From contig JADNRV010000074.1 in assembly GCA_015499995.1 (NCBI GenBank), positions 124,001 through 188,000 on the forward strand: a stretch of 64,000 nucleotides of DNA, written 5' to 3'. Below, piece after piece: positions 21,027 through 32,280 of the stretch. How positions within the stretch are numbered: the first letter of the stretch is position 1; every line of letters begins with the position of its first letter. The notes below the pieces were generated by a model that saw only the letters and a program-made list of their open reading frames with translations, was not told where the DNA came from and made no database searches. The stretch is from Flammula alnicola (lineage: Eukaryota > Basidiomycota > Agaricomycetes > Agaricales > Strophariaceae). Both the position numbers and the translations under genes were made by a program.

Positions 21027-23201
21027 ATGCTCGTCTCTGCTGCAGTCGTCTTCGCTGCTACTGCAGTCGCCTCTGGCGAAATCGTTCACTATCCACCCGC
21101 TGCAACGAACATCAACAACTTGACTTTCGTCTTGAATGGATCTGGGGCCCCAGGAATCTTTAACTCGTCAACCACACCTAACGCATTGTATGGCACGTAC
21201 AATTGGTGTAATATGCCCCATGTTAGGCAACGGGAATACAAGTTCGTCGCTCTACTATATTTTGAATGCAACTATTTAGCTTACGTTCTCGTATCTAGGA
21301 CGCCACCAAAGAACTACACCCTCAAATACGTGGAAGTAATTCAAAGACATCACAAACGCACACCTTACGCGTCAAACACGTTTTTCAAGGAAGATGTCGC
21401 GTGGTCTTGCGATGGTTCGGGTGCCACCTTTGGAGGAACTGCGTGAGTGACTTCGTGTCGAATATCCTGCAGAATGACTGATATATGTTGTATTTGGAAG
21501 CCCCCAAGGACCAGGAGCTAGTGTTTCGCCCGTACAGGTCAGTATTAACCCTCGCTAATCATGGAATATCTCTCTAAATATTGCCTTCATAGTGGCAAGC
21601 ATTTACTGACGCGCAAAATCCATGGACAACTACTGTCGGCCCAGGTTTTGTTGGAAGCAGGTATGTAGCTCAGCGTGGCTCATATCACTCAACGTAACTG
21701 GTCTTTGTTATTTTCGATCTCAACTCCAGCTGTCAATTCCCCCAAATTACGGCCGATGGCCTGCAAGATTCCATCACTCACGGATCTGTATGTACTCTAC
21801 TTCGCACTAGTTATGCAAAATGTCTCTTTCTAATCGTAGTGTTCAGGACCTCCGTTCTGTCTATGCGTCACGACTCGGTCTCAGCTCCAGGTTTGACACA
21901 ACCATCGCTCAAATTCGTGCGCCAAGCTCCTTCCACTCCATGGCGCACTAACATAACATTTTCCAGGTGTAACCAACAACGTAATCACATCTCAAGTGGC
22001 CTCGGGACTCCTCGCAGGACTGTTCCCGCAGTCCGACTCTCGATTCTCCGCAACTCTGATACAATCTTCGACGTTCGACTCACTAGAGCCCACGTACTCT
22101 TGCCCCACAGCCTCTAATCTGCGCTCGGACTATACAACAGGGGGCTCTGGGCAACAATGGCAAGCTCACTTGACTGAAGCCGCTTCTCTCTATGCCAAAT
22201 TGGATCAAGTATCTGGGATAGCTACACATGACAACGGGGGATGGCATACTAGTTTTGATCAGTGCGTTTCACCGTTATCCTTTCGTGTCGTCTGAGATTC
22301 TGAGTGTTCCTTTGCGATAGTTACTACGACAATCTCAGTGCCAAACAGTGTCACGGAAAGGCCCTGCCCTGTAGCCTTAATGATACCTCGATTTGTGTAA
22401 CCCAAGACGAGGTCAGCTATTTGGTTCCCTGCCTTATCTTTTTTTTTTTTGGCTTATGATGTGATGTTAATATAGGCCAATACGGTATTCCGCCTCGGGA
22501 ACTGGGAATATTCATATCAGTTCCGCGACGCGCCCGCGTCCGCACAATATTCAGCTCTGAGCTATGGCGCATGGGTTTTAGAGCTCAAAGCCCATTTACA
22601 AGCGAACGTGGATGGAACGTCCAAGGTACGAGCTGGTTCTTCCTTGAAAAATGATTTATTTGGCTGAATGCGGTGCTCGTCTTTGGAAGCTTAAATACTT
22701 CCATAATGTAAGTCGCCGTCATGCCCAAGTTTTCCTGCCCCGCGCCTATGATCGGTTTCCAGGTCGCACATGACGGTTCCATGTCGCCCCTTCTTGGATT
22801 TTTACAAGTTGACCAGATGGTGTGGCCTGGAATGTAAGCATTCACTTTGATTCATGCGAGTCGCTATTCATCATATCTTTCGTCATCTCATAGGGGATCT
22901 GAAGTACGCCATCGCCTCATCACTGCCGTTTGCTTCCCATAACTGACTTGTATTCCAGATCGTTTTCGAGTTGTATAGCGCCAAGTCTGACTACTTCATT
23001 CGCGTTCTCTGGGGAGGGCAGCCAATGAAAACTTCTACTCCTCTCGGAGTGCTTGACATGATTTCCCTTGCATCCTTCTTTTCTTGTTCGTCTTTTTCCC
23101 TTCTTGTTCTGTATAATGTTGGTGACTAACTTGGGGCTTTTCGTGTAGATATTGATTCAGCGATTGGGAGTTCGAGCAATTTACTTGCAGGATGCAATTA
23201 A
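21027..23201 (+). CDS. Secreted histidine phosphatase superfamily protein (acid phosphatase/phytase-like)
   Basis: The start at 21027 gives a signal peptide (MLVSAAVVFAATAVASG). About ten exons joined at GT-AG introns of 50-80 bases give a continuous protein. Catalytic features of the branch-2 histidine phosphatases are present: EVIQRHHKRTPYAS, matching R-H-x-x-R-x-P but with His replacing the usual Gly, and near the C-terminus VAHDGSMSPLL, carrying the H-D pair. Other conserved-looking blocks are QITADGLQDSITHGS, VYASRLGLSSRF, EPTYSCPTASNLRSDY and MGSEIVFELYS. Cysteines and N-glycosylation sites (NNLT, NSST, NDTS) fit secretion. The likely reaction is hydrolysis of phosphomonoesters through a phospho-histidine intermediate; the substrate is unknown. 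The stop is at 23199-23201. I see no frame defects. Confidence 0.85.
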
Positions 23202-23286
23202 TGACAAGGTAGTACATTTACAGTGTTAGATCCAAAACCGAGAAAAAAGCAAAGGAAGCATTCGGCCCGAGTTCAGACAGAGATTT

Positions 23287-24847
23287 TTAAGAAGGGGGAG
23301 CAGGTGCATTGCTTGAAGCTGCATTTCCGCCTTGTCTTAAAAACATCCCGGACGCTGTGACCTTGGAATTCCTTGCGACGGATTGCATAACGACGCGCTG
23401 AGCCTACATCGTATCAAGATGAGCAAAGGATAGAAGCGGGGCTACGCAGCTGAGACGTAAACTCACCTGTGCTTGGCTGAACTCTGCTTTTTTGAAGGAG
23501 ACGGCAGGAGCTTGCTCCCTCGACGCGTATTGGGCTTGCATACGGGGCTCCGTGATCTGTTTGATTTGAACCTTCAGCTTAGACCCACAGCGAAGAATTT
23601 TCGACACCTACTGTTGCAACCCTATGTCGAACCTTTGCAATGTTCTCGGCTCCGCCCCACAGCGCAACATTATTCATTGCCGCCGCACTACCGACGTAGA
23701 CGTCGTCGACAGCCATAGTGTTGATCTTCGTTCCTTTTGCTTTGAGATATTCCTGCAGGTTCTCCGTGACCTTCTCGACTGGTGTAGCATTCCCGTACAC
23801 GTCATTGACGATCACTTGTTCAAACTCGCTGATAAGTTTTTCGGTTTCGATAGTCTCGAGGGCGGTGCCGACGATGTAGTCCCCTAACTTGTCCGCCATG
23901 AGGAGAGGGAAGACACGTCCGCTGGGAGTTAGAATTTTCGGTCAGTTCTTCAGTCCGTGGACATAGTCTTGCTAGTATGGAGGATATACCTTGTAATTTG
24001 AGTCAAGGCTGCGTAGAAATCAACTGCGTTCTGTCAACGGTTACAGTCCTAAGCAACATTTCCCTGTCGAACGAACGTTGATGTCATACCTTGTATTTGC
24101 TGAGCGCAGGCTCGCATGCAATAACGAACTGGACTTCCCGTTAATATACCGTCCGAAATATAACGAAGACCAGGCCTACCAAAGTAATTCCTCGTTCGGC
24201 CATTTGTCGAGCAATATCGAGAGGGTCATTTTCTGATATAGTAGGATTAGATGAAACAGCACTATCACACGTAAAGCATGACTCACGATCTGGAGACTCG
24301 TTGAAGCCATCTCCAACCTCACCAAGGCCATGCGGGGGAGAATCAGTGATAAGGATGACCAACTTCACCGCGTTCTCCGCCCATTCCAGATTCAACGCAT
24401 CAGCAAGCGCCGCAGTCTGCGCTTCGGGTCCATCACCACCCCCAGAGGCGATGAGCCCGGCAAGGTTTTTCTGCATGGTGTCAATGTCTGACGTGAATCC
24501 AAAGTTTTTCGTCACGTAGGTTCTATCTTGAGGTGGGTGGTCGCGGAAGGCGATGAGACCGAATCTTATAAGATCCTTAGATAGTTCCCCAGTGGTAGAG
24601 ATCTTGTCACAGATGTCGCGGATGGCCTTTCGTGCAGCCTGAATATAAGGGCCCTGGCTGCCTGTCGTGTCTTGCAAAAAGACTACATCGCTGTAGAGCC
24701 GCTTACGGTTAACCAAGAGTCTTCAGTATCGAAGAGCGGTACTCACAGCGGTTTGTCGCTGACGTTCGGTCTGTCTGCACCATCTGCCTGAGGTTCTGAA
24801 GAGCTACCAGATGGTTGATTGGAATTCATAAAGCGAAGGGAGACCAT
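23287..24847 (-). CDS. VWA-domain protein, paralogue A (intact)
   Basis: The start at 24847 ([14 protein letters not shown]) lies in a short Ser-rich leader exon; splicing at CTCTACAG joins it to [16 protein letters not shown]. This is the MIDAS metal-site loop (D-x-T-x-S type) of a von Willebrand factor A domain. It is followed by [41 protein letters not shown] and [13 protein letters not shown]. Further exons encode [46 protein letters not shown] and a C-terminal helix with [20 protein letters not shown], ending at 23287. No signal peptide or membrane segment. Such intracellular VWA proteins are frequent in Agaricomycetes; ligand unknown. Two related genes lie at 34067-37197. Confidence 0.85.
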
Positions 24848-25468
24848 GGAATTCTCAAATGGATAGTTCTCTGAGGAATCTGGATGTGTTGAAGATGGTG
24901 TGGGAGGTTGGTTGAAAAGTGCGGTAATAGAACGAAGCTTCGCTGTTCAGTGATATCATTTTAAATGGCTGCGGGCTGCTTGCGGTTCCGGTGTGCCGCA
25001 GTGTGCCATAATCCGTGTAAGCCAGAGAAGGCAGTAATTGTGACTTGCAGTTGCACCGTGAAGGCGATGCAAAAACACGGGGACGTAGGCAGTGCTTAAA
25101 TGGGCCGGCTGATTGAGCTGATGATGACTTAGACTAGATAGGTATGCTGTGCAGATGATCGTTGGTGGCTGCAGCCGCAGCGTTGGCGTCTAACTTGAAA
25201 CTTCAGTCAGGTGTTACAACATTGACTACAATGGAAGGGATAAGCGATACGACTGAATAGTATCGTCCCTCTGTATCATGAAACTGTCCTATACAACACA
25301 ACTTGAACAAAATAGTGGTTCCTTTTACCCATAACTTTTAACACTTTCGACGTTATAACTTATTATTGTGTCATGAATCCGAATCAAGCCAAGTTCGCCG
25401 TGATAGTCAGTCTATCAAATTTACGTCCGTTATAAGGCGTAACGTTAGGAAGATATAGAATGCTTTGC
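24848..25468. other. Intergenic, nothing recognised
   Basis: The 5' flank of VWA gene A. No convincing coding sequence, RNA gene or repeat is visible. Confidence 0.4.
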
Positions 25469-26300
25469 TCACCTACGAGACCTATGCGAAATAGAATCTT
25501 TATACATGCGTCTCATTTCGAAGTATCCTGAAATTATTTCTGGAAGCGTCATGAACGCAGCTTGTATGGCCACAATTGCTGGGGAATTCGTCGATATCAC
25601 CATTTCTCTGTAGTAGAGAATATGGATTGCGAGAATTGGAACTGAATGAGCAAGGGAGAATATGATAGGTCCCATAGCACAAACGCGCTCCTGAAGAGTG
25701 TGCCATGTGTAAATGAAGAAGAAGTAATGACAAGCAAAAATTACAGACCACTGGTAGGGATTGTCAGGGGTAACCCTGGGGTATTTCAGCTGTACCCTTA
25801 CCCTTACCCACCAAAACCCTTACCCTCCACCAGGGGTAAGGGTTTTGAGGGGTTTGGGTAAGGGTTTCTGAAAACCCAGGGGTATTTAATATTTTGGAGG
25901 GTATACCTATTAAAATTGATTGAAAACTCTTTTAAAAATTATTTACTACTCAATTAAATTAAATTAATTAGTTGACTGTGTTATTTACAGTGTTATCTTG
26001 TACAGTAAGCCAAGTTTGGAGACAAAATTTTGTAAAAAGATATAAAATAAATGTTTTTTGGACATCTTTGGTGTGCAAAAAAAATCAAAAAATTTCTCTT
26101 GGCAATACCCCTGACCCCTGCTGGGGGTAGGGGTATTCCAAGGGTACAGAAATCTCAACCCTTACCCTTACCCCAGCATACCCTACCCAAAACCCCTGCG
26201 GGTTTTCAAACCCCTGACAATCACTACAGACCAGAAGAGCATCTTCATCCAAACCTTCCAACGCCTGTCTTGTGGTCAGGATGATACAGACCCCCCAGCT
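25469..26300 (-). pseudogene. Membrane-protein-like fragment split by a MITE
   Basis: On the minus strand, removing the MITE joins KVWMKMLFWS to VIFACHYFFFIYTWHTLQER, followed by MGPIIFSLAHSVPILAIHI and ending DSISHRSRR-stop at 25469. The joined peptide is hydrophobic with two or three possible membrane helices. No upstream exons or start codon could be identified, so this is probably the 3' remnant of a gene. The family is not recognised. Confidence 0.35.
25752..26226. mobile_element. hAT-like MITE (third family), slightly imperfect target duplication
   Basis: The ends read TAGGGATTGTCAGGGGT (from 25755) and, inverted, TAGTGATTGTCAGGGGTTT (to 26226). Flanks are CAGACCAC (25744-25751) and CAGACCAG (26227-26234), a 7-of-8 match; three extra bases TGG sit between the left copy and the TAG end. 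Subterminal sequence is built from ACCCTTACCC / GGGTAAGGGT variants, and the core is AT-rich without an ORF. Same architecture as the elements at 7609 and 19738. Confidence 0.75.
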
Positions 26301-28400
26301 AGCACAGATAGCTTGTTCTTTATAGAGGTGCCATCTGCTTCTTATTGTGAGATATTCAGGCCCAAATTATTCAATGTCTCCTGGACGTACATCGTAACAG
26401 GGACACACTGTGCACCCCAGATCCGGCATTAATGACCAGTATATTGCCTGGTAAAGCACTTAAATTTTACTCACCAAACCATGAAATATAACCTGTTTAC
26501 CTGTGCTCATACCCGAAAAACTGGTAGTCCCAATCTGGCAAAAAGTAGTGGAATGACGAGGCAATATTGCCGGCGTTTTGTCTCCCTTTACCAGTTACAA
26601 CAGGTGATTTTTCTAACAGGCTTTCCAGGTAATTAAACCTGTTAAACAGATATATAGCCAGCATATGGACAAACTGTAATTCTATGCTATTTTGCTCGAG
26701 GAACTAGCTATTTGAGCACATTCAATTTCCTTGTTTGACTGGAGAAAGAAATTAGAAAAAAAAACGTCAAATCTGATTATTTTAACTGGGAATATTCACG
26801 AGGAAAAAACGGGTAAAATTGACTTGTTGGAATAGCTAATACATGTAGTTGGTATGTACAAAGTAAACTAAGTAGTAGCTATGGATACAAGGCGAGGAAA
26901 GAATGAATTAGGTACATACCACTTTCATATGAAGAACTGAAGATGAAGAGGCTTACCCGGCCACCTCGCCACCCCACAATGGACCCAGGACCATCTCCAT
27001 CTCCATATCACAGTTGTCTGTGTGGCGGGTTTCATTTGAATCATTTCTTGCATTTGAAGGATGTAGTAGTACGTGGGAGGATTTCTGCCAGTGATAGAAT
27101 ATGTTTAGCGAAGCTGAATCGATGGTGGTTGAAAGGATGAAAGACGATTGGTGAGGCTGACAGTGACGCGCGCTCATGTTAAAATGAAATCACGTGCTTG
27201 ATTTAGGGTAGGATACTTGCACTTAAACAAAGTCCGAAGCAAAAATCCATTAAGGTACTTAGTACCTGCCTAATGAGTGTTCATAATTGCCAGTTAAAAC
27301 CTGGTAAATAGAACTACTTAGATCTACTAGTTAATCTGGTAAATAAATTATGTGTTCGTCCAGCAGAGGAAAATCACCCGTCTGACTGAATACCAGATAA
27401 AATCAAGTAAATAAAACCAGATTGGTGAAAAATTGGAAAGTCCTCGAAAAATCCCAGCTAACCAGGCAATTGTGACTTTCTGCTAAATTGGCTGGGAATT
27501 TAAACCGGGTCTGGGGTCCACAGTGACAACCTGGGGTCATAAAGTAAGAAATGTGGTGCATGCTCAGAATCCAGATATCTAGGGCTCAAAACATACATAC
27601 CATCTCCAGTGCCTTGCGACGTCGTCTGATTAGATGGTTGAGGAGCAGTTGTCCACCAAGTGTCGGTACTTCCAGTGCTTGACAAACATTATCGTACACC
27701 GTAAAAAAAGAAAGTGTGCTGAAAAAAACGAGCTTGAACCAAAATTTACAGTCCATGAGAGAAGGCAATGGGAGACCTAGGTAGTGTGGTGGAGGGGTCA
27801 TGACGGATTTTATACTCTCCAGTTGCGTCCTCTTCTACTGATTCTATGCAATGAATGATCCTAATATACCGATGAAACAATTATCATCCTCTCATTGGGA
27901 CCTTCCTAATGGGGACACCTAGCTTGCCAGGAGGTTTTGCTTCACCCTCCATTAGCATCTACTTCAACAACCTTATATCGGTATTTGTGTTGTATGGGGA
28001 ACATAAAAAGACTTACGGAACGCGGTTTCTGTCAGATTAAAAGCGGGGATTGACTTATTTTCATCTTTCACTTCGCTTTCTCAGCGCGCAACTTGAAGAT
28101 AATGTTTATCATGATGCCGTGCAGAGACACAAAGAGTTGGCACAAAAATCACACGCTCCAAGAAGGCCGAGGTGATGAGTGTGATTATTGATAATAATAC
28201 ATAAGCCGGGTGCGTACCACTTTTGGCGCCAATCGGCGGTTCAAGTTGAATGTGTGCTTCCAAATGTCGTTAGACACACGTTATAGCCGTTATCTCTGGC
28301 TTACTAGACCGGAAAAGAAGATCGCTGCATCGCATCGTCCACTTGCATCTGCCCAGGTGAGCGCTATTGCCATCTATCACCATCCATAGGCCATGCGTTG
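26300..28400. other. Long region without a supported gene
   Basis: Several short reading frames exist but none has recognisable domains or a convincing exon chain. A minus-strand pair near 27586-27801 (starting MTPPPHYLGLPLPS) could join across an intron to a Ser/Thr/Gln-rich segment; support is weak. An inverted pair ATTGCCTGGTAA (26443) and TTAACCAGGCAAT-like (27459-27470) may mark a degenerate 1-kb transposon. Confidence 0.35.
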
Positions 28401-28406
28401 ATGGTG

Positions 28407-28880
28407 TGCCCCAACTGACAGAGTGGGATTCTTCTGGAGTAAATCTGGAGAAGTAGCCAATTAATTCCGACAGACAGCTGTCGTCGATGGGTAAGGAGTG
28501 TGCCGCAACTGACAGAGTGGGATTCTTCTTGAGTAAATCTGGAGAAGTAGCCAATTCCGACAGACAGCTGTCGTCGATGGGTAAGGAGTGTGCCGCAACT
28601 TACAGAGCTCGATTCTTCTTGAGTAAATCTGGAGAAGGTAATTGTTTATTACCCAATTCCGACAGACAGCCGTCGTCGATTGTGCCGCAGCCGACAGTGG
28701 GATTCTTCTTGAGTAAATCTGGAGAAGTAGCGAATTCCGACAGACAGCCATCGTCGACGGGTAGGGAGCTCGATTTAGTGTGCCGCAGCTGACAGAGTGG
28801 GATTCCTCTTGAGTAAATCTGGAGAAGTAGCCAATTCCGACAGACAGCCATCGCCGATGGGTAAGGAGCTCGATTTAGCG
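28407..28880. repeat. Minisatellite, about 78-102-bp units
   Basis: Units starting CCGACAGACAGC begin at 28467, 28557, 28659, 28737 and 28837, with a partial unit before. Each contains TGCCGCAACTGACAGAGTGG, a GATTCTTCTTGAGTAAATCTGG block and a GAAGTAGCCAATT block. Unit lengths vary by small indels. The repeat is readable as a peptide on the minus strand over several units, but there is no gene context for it. Confidence 0.85.
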
Positions 28881-29480
28881 TGTCCCTCGCGTTCATGCGT
28901 GTCAACGTCAACTTGTAAAAGACACTCCAGAAAGTAAGGAGCACGCCCCAAGGAAGCTGTTAAACAAACCTCCCATTTCTCAAGCAGGCGCCCCTGGACC
29001 GGCTGAGAGATGGAAGACGTCATAGTCTCCAAGCGTTAAGGAGCTCAATTTAGTGTGTCCCTCGCGTTCATGCGTGTCAACGTCAACTTGTAAAAGACAC
29101 TCCAGAAAGTAAGGAGCACGTGCCCCAAGAAAGCTGCCCCTGGACCGGCTGAGAGATGGAAGACGTCATAGTCCCCAAGCGTCCCCAAGCGCCTTCGCGC
29201 CGTGGATGAATCCCGCTACGTCCGTTGGAGCAGGCCACTCTGACTGGGGAAGGCGCGGCACCCGTGCGGGATAGTGTCGCAGCGCGCGCTTAGCGCATGA
29301 ATATGCACAGCCACATACAATCTAATCTACTATCCAAGCGAGCAGCCGGTGCGCTCGGCCATTTCTTCCACCCAACATGTCCGCTTCCCACATTGCTACA
29401 CACCGTGCCACACACGGAGCCAGGAAGGAACCATCGAGGAACGGTAACCTTTGTCGAGTGAGGCGGATATTTCGGTCCGT
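28864..29480 (-). pseudogene. Duplicated fragments of the neighbouring alpha/beta hydrolase gene
   Basis: A direct repeat about 175 bases apart (copy 1 from 28864, copy 2 from 29039) begins with CGCGTTCATGCGTGTCAACG. The second half of each copy matches the hydrolase coding region at about 30301-30400 (for example GAGAGATGGAAGACGTCATAG). Copy 2 continues through sequence similar to 30400-30550, including a minus-strand KVTVPRWFLPGS against KATVPRWFPPGS in the intact gene. No open frame covers the whole region, so these are decayed partial duplicates. Confidence 0.7.
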
Positions 29481-30074
29481 CCACTGAGTGCGAGCGCTGA
29501 GGCTTGGCGCTGCCTCGAAGCTGCCACAGACAGGTCATAGATTGGCTGGCGATGTTTTTGACAAACATCAAGAATATCACCTTTAACAAATAGTTCATAA
29601 AGACGAATACATGACGGTCATACATAACCAAAACTTTGTGTCAGATAGTGTGTACTCTGGATAGCTATGTTGTCGACATGCCATTTTTGTGAATCTTTGA
29701 CTCTTTTCCGAAGTCACTCCTCCGTCTATTCCAAGAGTATAAAGTACTGAGAGAGAGGAGGGATTGTTGTTCCCACTGGATGTTGGCTTAACGTCGTTTA
29801 TTTGGCGAACCCAATTATTTGTCCTGAATTTTTCGTCCTCCAGGTTGTAGCAAGACTGTTTTATCTATGCACATCCCTGCAAGTGATGATTCACGACCTC
29901 GCGTGCTATAGATTCACATGTTGCTTCGTCGACGTCTCAGAGTCGCAAAATGTATACAATCAGTCACAAGCTCTAGCATGTCATCGCAAAGCCGCAGCGG
30001 GAGGCACAGTAAAGTCACCGGCCAGGCAGAAATAGTTTCGTATTCATATCGATGGTAATAGAGTAGGGGGCCGA
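29481..30074. other. Intergenic, nothing recognised
   Basis: No gene, RNA or clear repeat is visible between the hydrolase fragments and the intact hydrolase gene. Confidence 0.4.
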
Positions 30075-31919
30075 TTAGAATGCTCCTACCCACTGGGTTA
30101 GATATTTACCGAACGTAACAGGAGAATCAATCATTGGCAGGTGCCCGGCACTGTCGATTTCCACGAATTGTACACGCGTAGGTGCATCTGTCGTCGATTT
30201 ATCCGTGTTTCCGCCGCGCTTGAGGTGGTCGTTCCAATTTGTGCATAAATCCTGTAGTCCTTTAGCGACTTTTCCACCGCCGTCGAGGCTCCCCGCAAGG
30301 AGGAGCACACGCTCGATGGAGCTGTTAAATAAGCCTCCCCTTTCTTGAGCAGGCACCCCTATATCGGTTGAGAGATGGAAGACGTCATAGTCCCCAAGCG
30401 CCTTCGCACCGTGGACGAATCCCGCAACGTCCGTTCGTTCGACCATTTCCTCCACCCAACGCGCTTGCTTCTCGCCTTCGGCGACCCCAGTGCTACATTG
30501 GGATCCAGGAGGGAACCACCGGGGAACGGTAGCTTTGGCCAAGTTGGCCATGCCTACGCGTTTCGCGTACTCGTCCGTGTCCGCGGTGGATGCCGTCGTA
30601 GAGTCAGAGGCACCGTGCACGAGGCGGATCCTGTCCTCCCAAGCTTCTTTATTCCCGACCGGCGTGCGCGGCGCCGTGTCGCAAGCAACGACGCTTCTCG
30701 TCTTATCGGCGTACATCGCGGCAAACGCGAGGACGACTGCACCGCCTTGCGAGACGCCGATAACCGAGCGGACGGGGGTCGGGATGGAGAGCGCGTCGAG
30801 CAGGTTCGCGATGTCGCTAGCGAGGAGCGGGATCGTTGTCAAGCGATCTTGGTGATCCGTCGGGAGTGGGAGTGTGGATAGACCATGGCCTCGCTGAGAG
30901 TGGAGGAGGATGTTGTATGATGTCGTTTCGGAAGATGGGAGATCCAAGAAATATGGTATGGTATAACTCCACATGGTCCAATCAGTAAGGAGGGAGTTGG
31001 CAAAGACTAACCAGGGCGCGGAAGGAGAAGTGATAAGGGTGACGGCGTGGATCGTGTGTGTTGGCGTTGAGGACGGAGGGAAGGACGGGAGAGAAATAAA
31101 ATGCTATAACCAGGTTGAAATAAATTGACAGTCAGAACGTCGTAAATACACCAGAGAATAAAGTTGGGAAAGGGAGCAACAATAGGAACAACAGATGTCT
31201 GAAGCGCTCACCTCTTTCTTCTCCACCGGCCATGGTACTTCGGTGTCTGAGAGTCCTGCCACATCTGTTCCCAGCAAGAACCGGGATACCATGTTGTACG
31301 AAGCCACGACCATCACTGCCTCTACATAAAGGTCGTCCACATTTGCATCAACCTCTTCTGCGGTCAGCGACGGATTTCCGTTCACAACATAAGCCTTGAC
31401 TTGTTTCTTGAGCTCTTGTATGACGCTCATAGGAACACGGGCATCGCGAGTGCTGTGATCCGTGTACGCCAAAGCGGCAGTCTGGAGATGGGTGAGGACG
31501 GTCGGGAGAGATGGTAAAGGGGTCTTTGCATCCCGAATGACGTATAATTGGCCAGTGGATAGCCCCTCCTTGCGGCCTATCTGTTCATGCTGGATCCATT
31601 CAAACGCGGCATGGTTTATCGCCGCAACGCGGAGAATCTAGAGCTGGATTCAGACGGAATGAAATCATGCAGGGCGAGCATTGCACACCATGGCTTCACG
31701 GATGTCGCCCGGAAGTTTTCCCTTTGTCCTGATAGCCCCCATCAGGCTATTATATCCACCAGCAATGGGAGGTACATGGAGGAGATTGGCATCGAGCGGG
31801 GTGATTCCGCGTGCTCCACGACGCTCCCGAATCGCATCAGCGTAGCTGTCGGTGCCTGGAGGAGGATTTCTCCCTGCCACAACTCTTGAAGGTCCAAGAG
31901 GAAATTCGGATGGTGCCAT
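30075..31919 (-). CDS. Carboxymuconolactone decarboxylase-like / alpha-beta hydrolase fusion
   Basis: The start at 31919 is MAPSEFPLGPSRVV. Exon 1 encodes the first part of an AhpD/CMD-type domain (GITPLDANLLHVPPIAGGYNS); after a 50-base intron it continues ILRVAAINHAAFEWIQHEQIG, whose E-W-x-x-H pattern is typical of this family, through VDDLYVEAVMVVASYNMVSRF. An intron at 31104-31211 joins VEKKE in frame to a second domain: HTIHAVTLITSPSAPWLVFANSL, SQRGHGLS, the nucleophile elbow GVSQGGAV and a C-terminal SAGHLPM carrying the catalytic His. That half resembles 3-oxoadipate enol-lactone hydrolase. Together the chain would combine decarboxylation and lactone hydrolysis, as the bacterial PcaL fusion does in the opposite domain order. 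The actual substrate is unproven. It lies divergent from the membrane-protein gene at 32281. Confidence 0.8.
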
Positions 31920-32280
31920 ATCCTGTAATGTGGAAATTGTAAGAGAGAGTTGGCCTCAAGTACTCAAGCTCAAGCTCAAGTTTTTGGACTCCGTCGGTGA
32001 GTGAGAGAAAGCCGGTTACCGGAAGTTAGCGACGAGACTGTTTATAGATCCAACATGGTTTTCTTCGAGGTCTTGTGAGTGCGTACATAAGGAAGAGACT
32101 GGAAGGTGTGTTAGCACGTCAATTGCAAGAATCGTAGGACGGGATGCGTCGGGATCGGACGTTTCTTGCTCACGAGGTCAAATATGTCATTGCTCGAGTG
32201 CCTGAAGGCTGCCCGGTCACGTTCGACGTTGGTCACCGCGATCCACGAAAGCAAACAAATTTTTGTTCTTGACCTTCACC
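31920..32280. promoter_or_regulatory. Shared divergent intergenic/promoter region
   Basis: 360 bases between two divergently transcribed genes. It contains a short CTCAAG repeat (ACTCAAGCTCAAGCTCAAG, near 31960-31980). No distinct TATA box is obvious. Confidence 0.4.

Noticed and set aside
28461..28751. Minus-strand frame through the minisatellite (repeated SLPIDDSCLSEL peptide)
   Set aside because: Open only because of the repeat periodicity; no gene context.
28407..28880. CRISPR-like array
   Set aside because: Units are whole near-identical tandem repeats without variable spacers, in a eukaryotic genome.
30375..30881. Plus-strand frame of 168 codons
   Set aside because: Antisense to the hydrolase exon, which carries clear motifs.
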